Assembly: GCA_020028115.1 (NCBI GenBank)
Contig: JAHWYA010000068.1
Coordinates: 1 to 7,506 of the forward strand
Source: Anaeromyxobacter sp.
Lineage (GTDB): Bacteria; Myxococcota; Myxococcia; Myxococcales; Anaeromyxobacteraceae
Direction of reading: 5' to 3'
Length of the DNA: 7,506 bases
Positions 5,826 through 7,506 of the stretch are shown in pieces (within the stretch, counting starts at the first letter, position 1; every line of letters begins with the position of its first letter). Below the pieces are notes generated by a model. That model was not told where the DNA came from and did not search any database. It saw only the letters and a list, made by a program, of their open reading frames with translations. The translations under genes and the position numbers were made by a program.

Positions 5826-6899
5826 ATGCTGCGGCGGCGCATGGTGAGAAAGGTCGGATCCTCCCGGATCGTCCGCGAGATCGGACGCGGCGGCATGGGT
5901 GTCGTGTACGAGGCCTTCCAGGAAGGGCTCGACCGGCCCGTGGCCGTGAAGGCCCTCGACACGAAGCTCGCCCGATCCAAGGAGGTCGTCGAGCGGTTCC
6001 GGCGCGAGGGCCGCGCCTACGCCCGGCTCCGCCACGAGGCGATCGTCCAGGTCCACGACCTCGTCGAGAAGGACGACGGCCTGTACCTCGTGACCGAGCT
6101 GGTCGACGGGACCGACCTCGCGCGGCTCCTCGTGAAGGGCGGGGCGCTGCCGGCGGACTGCGTCGCGCTCGTGGGAGCCCGCGTCGCGGACGCGCTCGAC
6201 TACGTGCACTTCAACGCCCTCCTCCACCGCGACGTGAAGCCCGCGAACGTCATGGTCTCGCGTGACGGCGAGGTGAAGCTCATGGACTTCGGCATCGCGA
6301 AGGGGGAGGAGGACTCGGACCTCACCCGCGTCGGCATGCTCGTCGGGAGCCCCTCGTACATGGCGCCGGAGGTGCTCGCAGGCGGCGAGGCGGGCCCCAT
6401 GTCCGACGTCTGGGCGCTCGGCGTCTCGCTGTACGAGCTCCTCACCGGCGAGAAGCCCTTCCAGGGCAAGAACGCGGAGGAGCTCTTCGCGTCGATCGCG
6501 CGCGGCCGGTTCGAGCCCGTCCGCTCGCTCGCGAAGGACTGCCCGCGCCGCGTCGCGCGGGCCGTCGAGCGGTGCCTGCAGAAGAAGCCCTCGGCGCGGT
6601 TCCGGAGCGCCGCCGCGCTCGCGAGGACCCTCGACGGGATCGCGACGCGGCTGCTGCCGCGCGGCCTCCACCCGCGCGCGCGGGTGGTCGCGCTGCTCGC
6701 GAACCGCGGCTTCGTCACCGAGGAGGTCGCGCTCTCGAAGCTCGACCTCTCGACCCTGCACGCGACGCGGATCGCCGACGCGCGCGGGAACCCGACCAAG
6801 GCCGAGTTCCCGATGCACCGCCGCCGTCGCGCGAGCGTGACCGTGATGGCGCTCCTCGCGCTCGCCGCGGGCGTCGCCACCTGGCTCGTCCGTCCCTGA
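5826..6899 (+). CDS. Hanks-type Ser/Thr protein kinase with C-terminal membrane anchor
   Basis: This 357-residue protein has a complete eukaryotic-like kinase domain at about 14-275: Gly loop GRGGMGVV (20-27), Lys42 in VAVK, helix C Glu61, catalytic HRDVKPAN (134-141, Asp136), DFG (154-156), activation segment LTRVGMLVGSPSYMAPE (166-182), Asp194 in DVWALG and Arg258. It should be active and, as an RD kinase, controlled by activation-loop phosphorylation; Thr167, Ser175 and Ser177 are candidates. A linker of about 60 residues follows. After RRRR (332-335), one hydrophobic segment (337-355) ends two residues from the C-terminus, so the kinase faces the cytoplasm and has no outside sensor domain. 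Neither ATG 5826 nor in-frame ATG 5841 has a good ribosome site; 5826 is given, and both keep the whole domain. It is divergent from the oxidoreductase gene. Its substrates are unknown. Confidence 0.93.
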   Translation: MLRRRMVRKVGSSRIVREIGRGGMGVVYEAFQEGLDRPVAVKALDTKLARSKEVVERFRREGRAYARLRHEAIVQVHDLVEKDDGLYLVTELVDGTDLARLLVKGGALPADCVALVGARVADALDYVHFNALLHRDVKPANVMVSRDGEVKLMDFGIAKGEEDSDLTRVGMLVGSPSYMAPEVLAGGEAGPMSDVWALGVSLYELLTGEKPFQGKNAEELFASIARGRFEPVRSLAKDCPRRVARAVERCLQKKPSARFRSAAALARTLDGIATRLLPRGLHPRARVVALLANRGFVTEEVALSKLDLSTLHATRIADARGNPTKAEFPMHRRRRASVTVMALLALAAGVATWLVRP

Positions 6900-6914
6900 C
6901 GACGCCGCGCGCGC

Positions 6915-6940
6915 CCGCCGCCCTGCGTGGCCGGCGGCGG
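6915..6940 (+). terminator. Terminator-like GC hairpin after the kinase gene
   Basis: CCGCCGCC (6915-6922) pairs perfectly with GGCGGCGG (6933-6940) across a 10-nt loop, starting 15 nt after the kinase stop codon. Only TT follows, so it lacks the U-run of a standard Rho-independent terminator. The position is right for limiting readthrough into the cytochrome gene. Confidence 0.45.
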
Positions 6941-6957
6941 TTCGACCCCTCGGCGGG

Positions 6958-6987
6958 TTGACCGCAAACCGGGAGTGCGGCAATTCT
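6958..6987 (+). promoter_or_regulatory. Candidate promoter of the cytochrome gene
   Basis: TTGACC (6958-6963) matches the -35 consensus at 5 of 6 positions. An 18-bp spacer leads to AATTCT (6982-6987), a weak -10 with 3 of 6 matches. The predicted start point is about 6994-6996, at or next to the GTG proposed as the cytochrome start, which would make the transcript nearly leaderless. The region is less GC-rich than its surroundings, which supports promoter function. Confidence 0.4.
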
Positions 6988-7007
6988 CCTGTCCCGTGAT
7001 CACAGGA
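6987..7007. repeat. Inverted repeat over the cytochrome start codon
   Basis: TCCTGT (6987-6992) and ACAGGA (7002-7007) form a 6-bp inverted repeat with a 9-bp centre. The self-complementary GTGATCAC (6996-7003) lies inside it and contains the GTG start. Its place just downstream of the candidate -10 would suit a repressor operator. I do not recognise it as an FNR or CRP box. Confidence 0.35.
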
Positions 7008-7506
7008 CACCGCCTCGCCGCTCTCGCCACCGCGCTCCTCCTCGCCTCCGCCTGCGCGGAGCCCCGGCAAGTCTCCGCCGTGGCGGGCGCCTGCACGCGC
7101 TGCCACGACGCACCGCCTGCGACGGGTGCGCACGTCGTGCACGCGAGCCCCGAGTCGCCCCTCGCGCTCGTGTACGGGAGCGCCCACGCGCTCCAGGACG
7201 TCGATCCCGGCGCGGTGGGCGCGCTCCGCTACGACTTCGGCTGCGGCAACTGCCATCCGCTCGACGTCGAACGCCACTACACCCACTCCGGCCCGGGCGC
7301 CGCGGCCGAGGTCGAGCTCGACCCCGCGGGCGCGCCGACCGGCTCGCTGCGCGCGCTGAACGCGCCGGGCGCGCACTACGACCCCGCGACCCGCACCTGC
7401 TCGGGCGTCTACTGCCACTCGTCCGGCCAGGAGAGCCCCGCGTTCGGCGCGACGCCGCCCTGGGACTCGACGCCCGGCGAGCTCGGCTGCGGCGGCTGCC
7501 ACGGCA
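6996..7506 (+). CDS. Exported multihaem c-type cytochrome with CxxxxCH/CxxCH motifs, N-terminal part
   Basis: The frame from GTG 6996 stays open to the window edge and gives 170 residues, with the C-terminus missing. Residues 1-20 form a signal sequence ending in LASAC, a lipobox-like site that would lipidate Cys20. Three classical haem c sites follow: CTRCH (33-37), CGNCH (83-87) and CGGCH (165-169). A CSGVYCH (135-141) has the CxxxxCH spacing seen with a later CxxCH in a family first described in Geobacter. Such proteins carry electrons in the periplasm or at the cell surface, often toward metal oxides; that role is inferred here. An in-frame GTG at 6975 is possible, but 6996 gives the cleaner signal peptide. 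Neither has a well-placed ribosome site. The reading frame and haem motifs are clear; the exact start and total haem number are not. Confidence 0.88.
   Translation, partial: MITGHRLAALATALLLASACAEPRQVSAVAGACTRCHDAPPATGAHVVHASPESPLALVYGSAHALQDVDPGAVGALRYDFGCGNCHPLDVERHYTHSGPGAAAEVELDPAGAPTGSLRALNAPGAHYDPATRTCSGVYCHSSGQESPAFGATPPWDSTPGELGCGGCHG

Noticed and set aside
5733..7502. A 589-codon minus-strand frame opposite kinase and cytochrome
   Set aside because: It has low-complexity Arg/Val/Glu composition and spans two well-supported genes and their intergenic region, so it is a composition artefact.
1969..7506. A single redox operon linking oxidoreductase, kinase and cytochrome
   Set aside because: The oxidoreductase is on the opposite strand from the other two, and a hairpin plus a promoter candidate separate kinase from cytochrome.

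Overview
The window is very GC-rich, with codons ending almost always in G or C. Its gene content suggests an anaerobic or facultative deltaproteobacterium-type organism: a single-chain pyruvate:ferredoxin oxidoreductase, a Hanks-type Ser/Thr kinase, and a lipoprotein-like multihaem cytochrome with a CxxxxCH motif. The combination fits a metal-reducing myxobacterium such as Anaeromyxobacter. That assignment is inferred from gene families and base composition and has not been tested by a search.

Layout from left to right: (1) 1-579, minus strand, the N-terminal half of an RND-type efflux periplasmic adaptor lipoprotein that runs off the left edge. (2) 580-788, a divergent intergenic region rich in inverted repeats, including a perfect 9-bp stem. 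(3) 789-1898, plus strand, a secreted lipoprotein of the endonuclease/exonuclease/phosphatase fold. (4) 1918-1954, a strong hairpin terminator between convergent genes. (5) 1969-5562, minus strand, a complete NifJ-type pyruvate:ferredoxin oxidoreductase with all thiamine diphosphate (TPP) and 4Fe-4S ligands in place. (6) 5563-5825, a divergent intergenic region with direct repeats, an inverted repeat, a sigma54-like GG-N10-GC element, an extended -10 element and a GC hairpin. (7) 5826-6899, plus strand, a Ser/Thr protein kinase with one C-terminal membrane anchor and no sensor domain. (8) 6900-6995, a hairpin and a promoter candidate. (9) 6996 to the right edge, plus strand, the N-terminal part of an exported multihaem c-type cytochrome.

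The genes do not form an obvious operon. Strand alternates at every junction except kinase to cytochrome, and those two are separated by 96 bp with a hairpin between them. The oxidoreductase converts pyruvate and CoA to acetyl-CoA, CO2 and low-potential electrons. The cytochrome belongs to a type used to carry electrons outward across the envelope, but nothing here links the two directly. I see no CRISPR array, tRNA, rRNA, transposase or phage gene. I do not see a clear new multi-gene system; the points most worth a second look are the regulatory intergenic regions and a few protein oddities listed in the findings.
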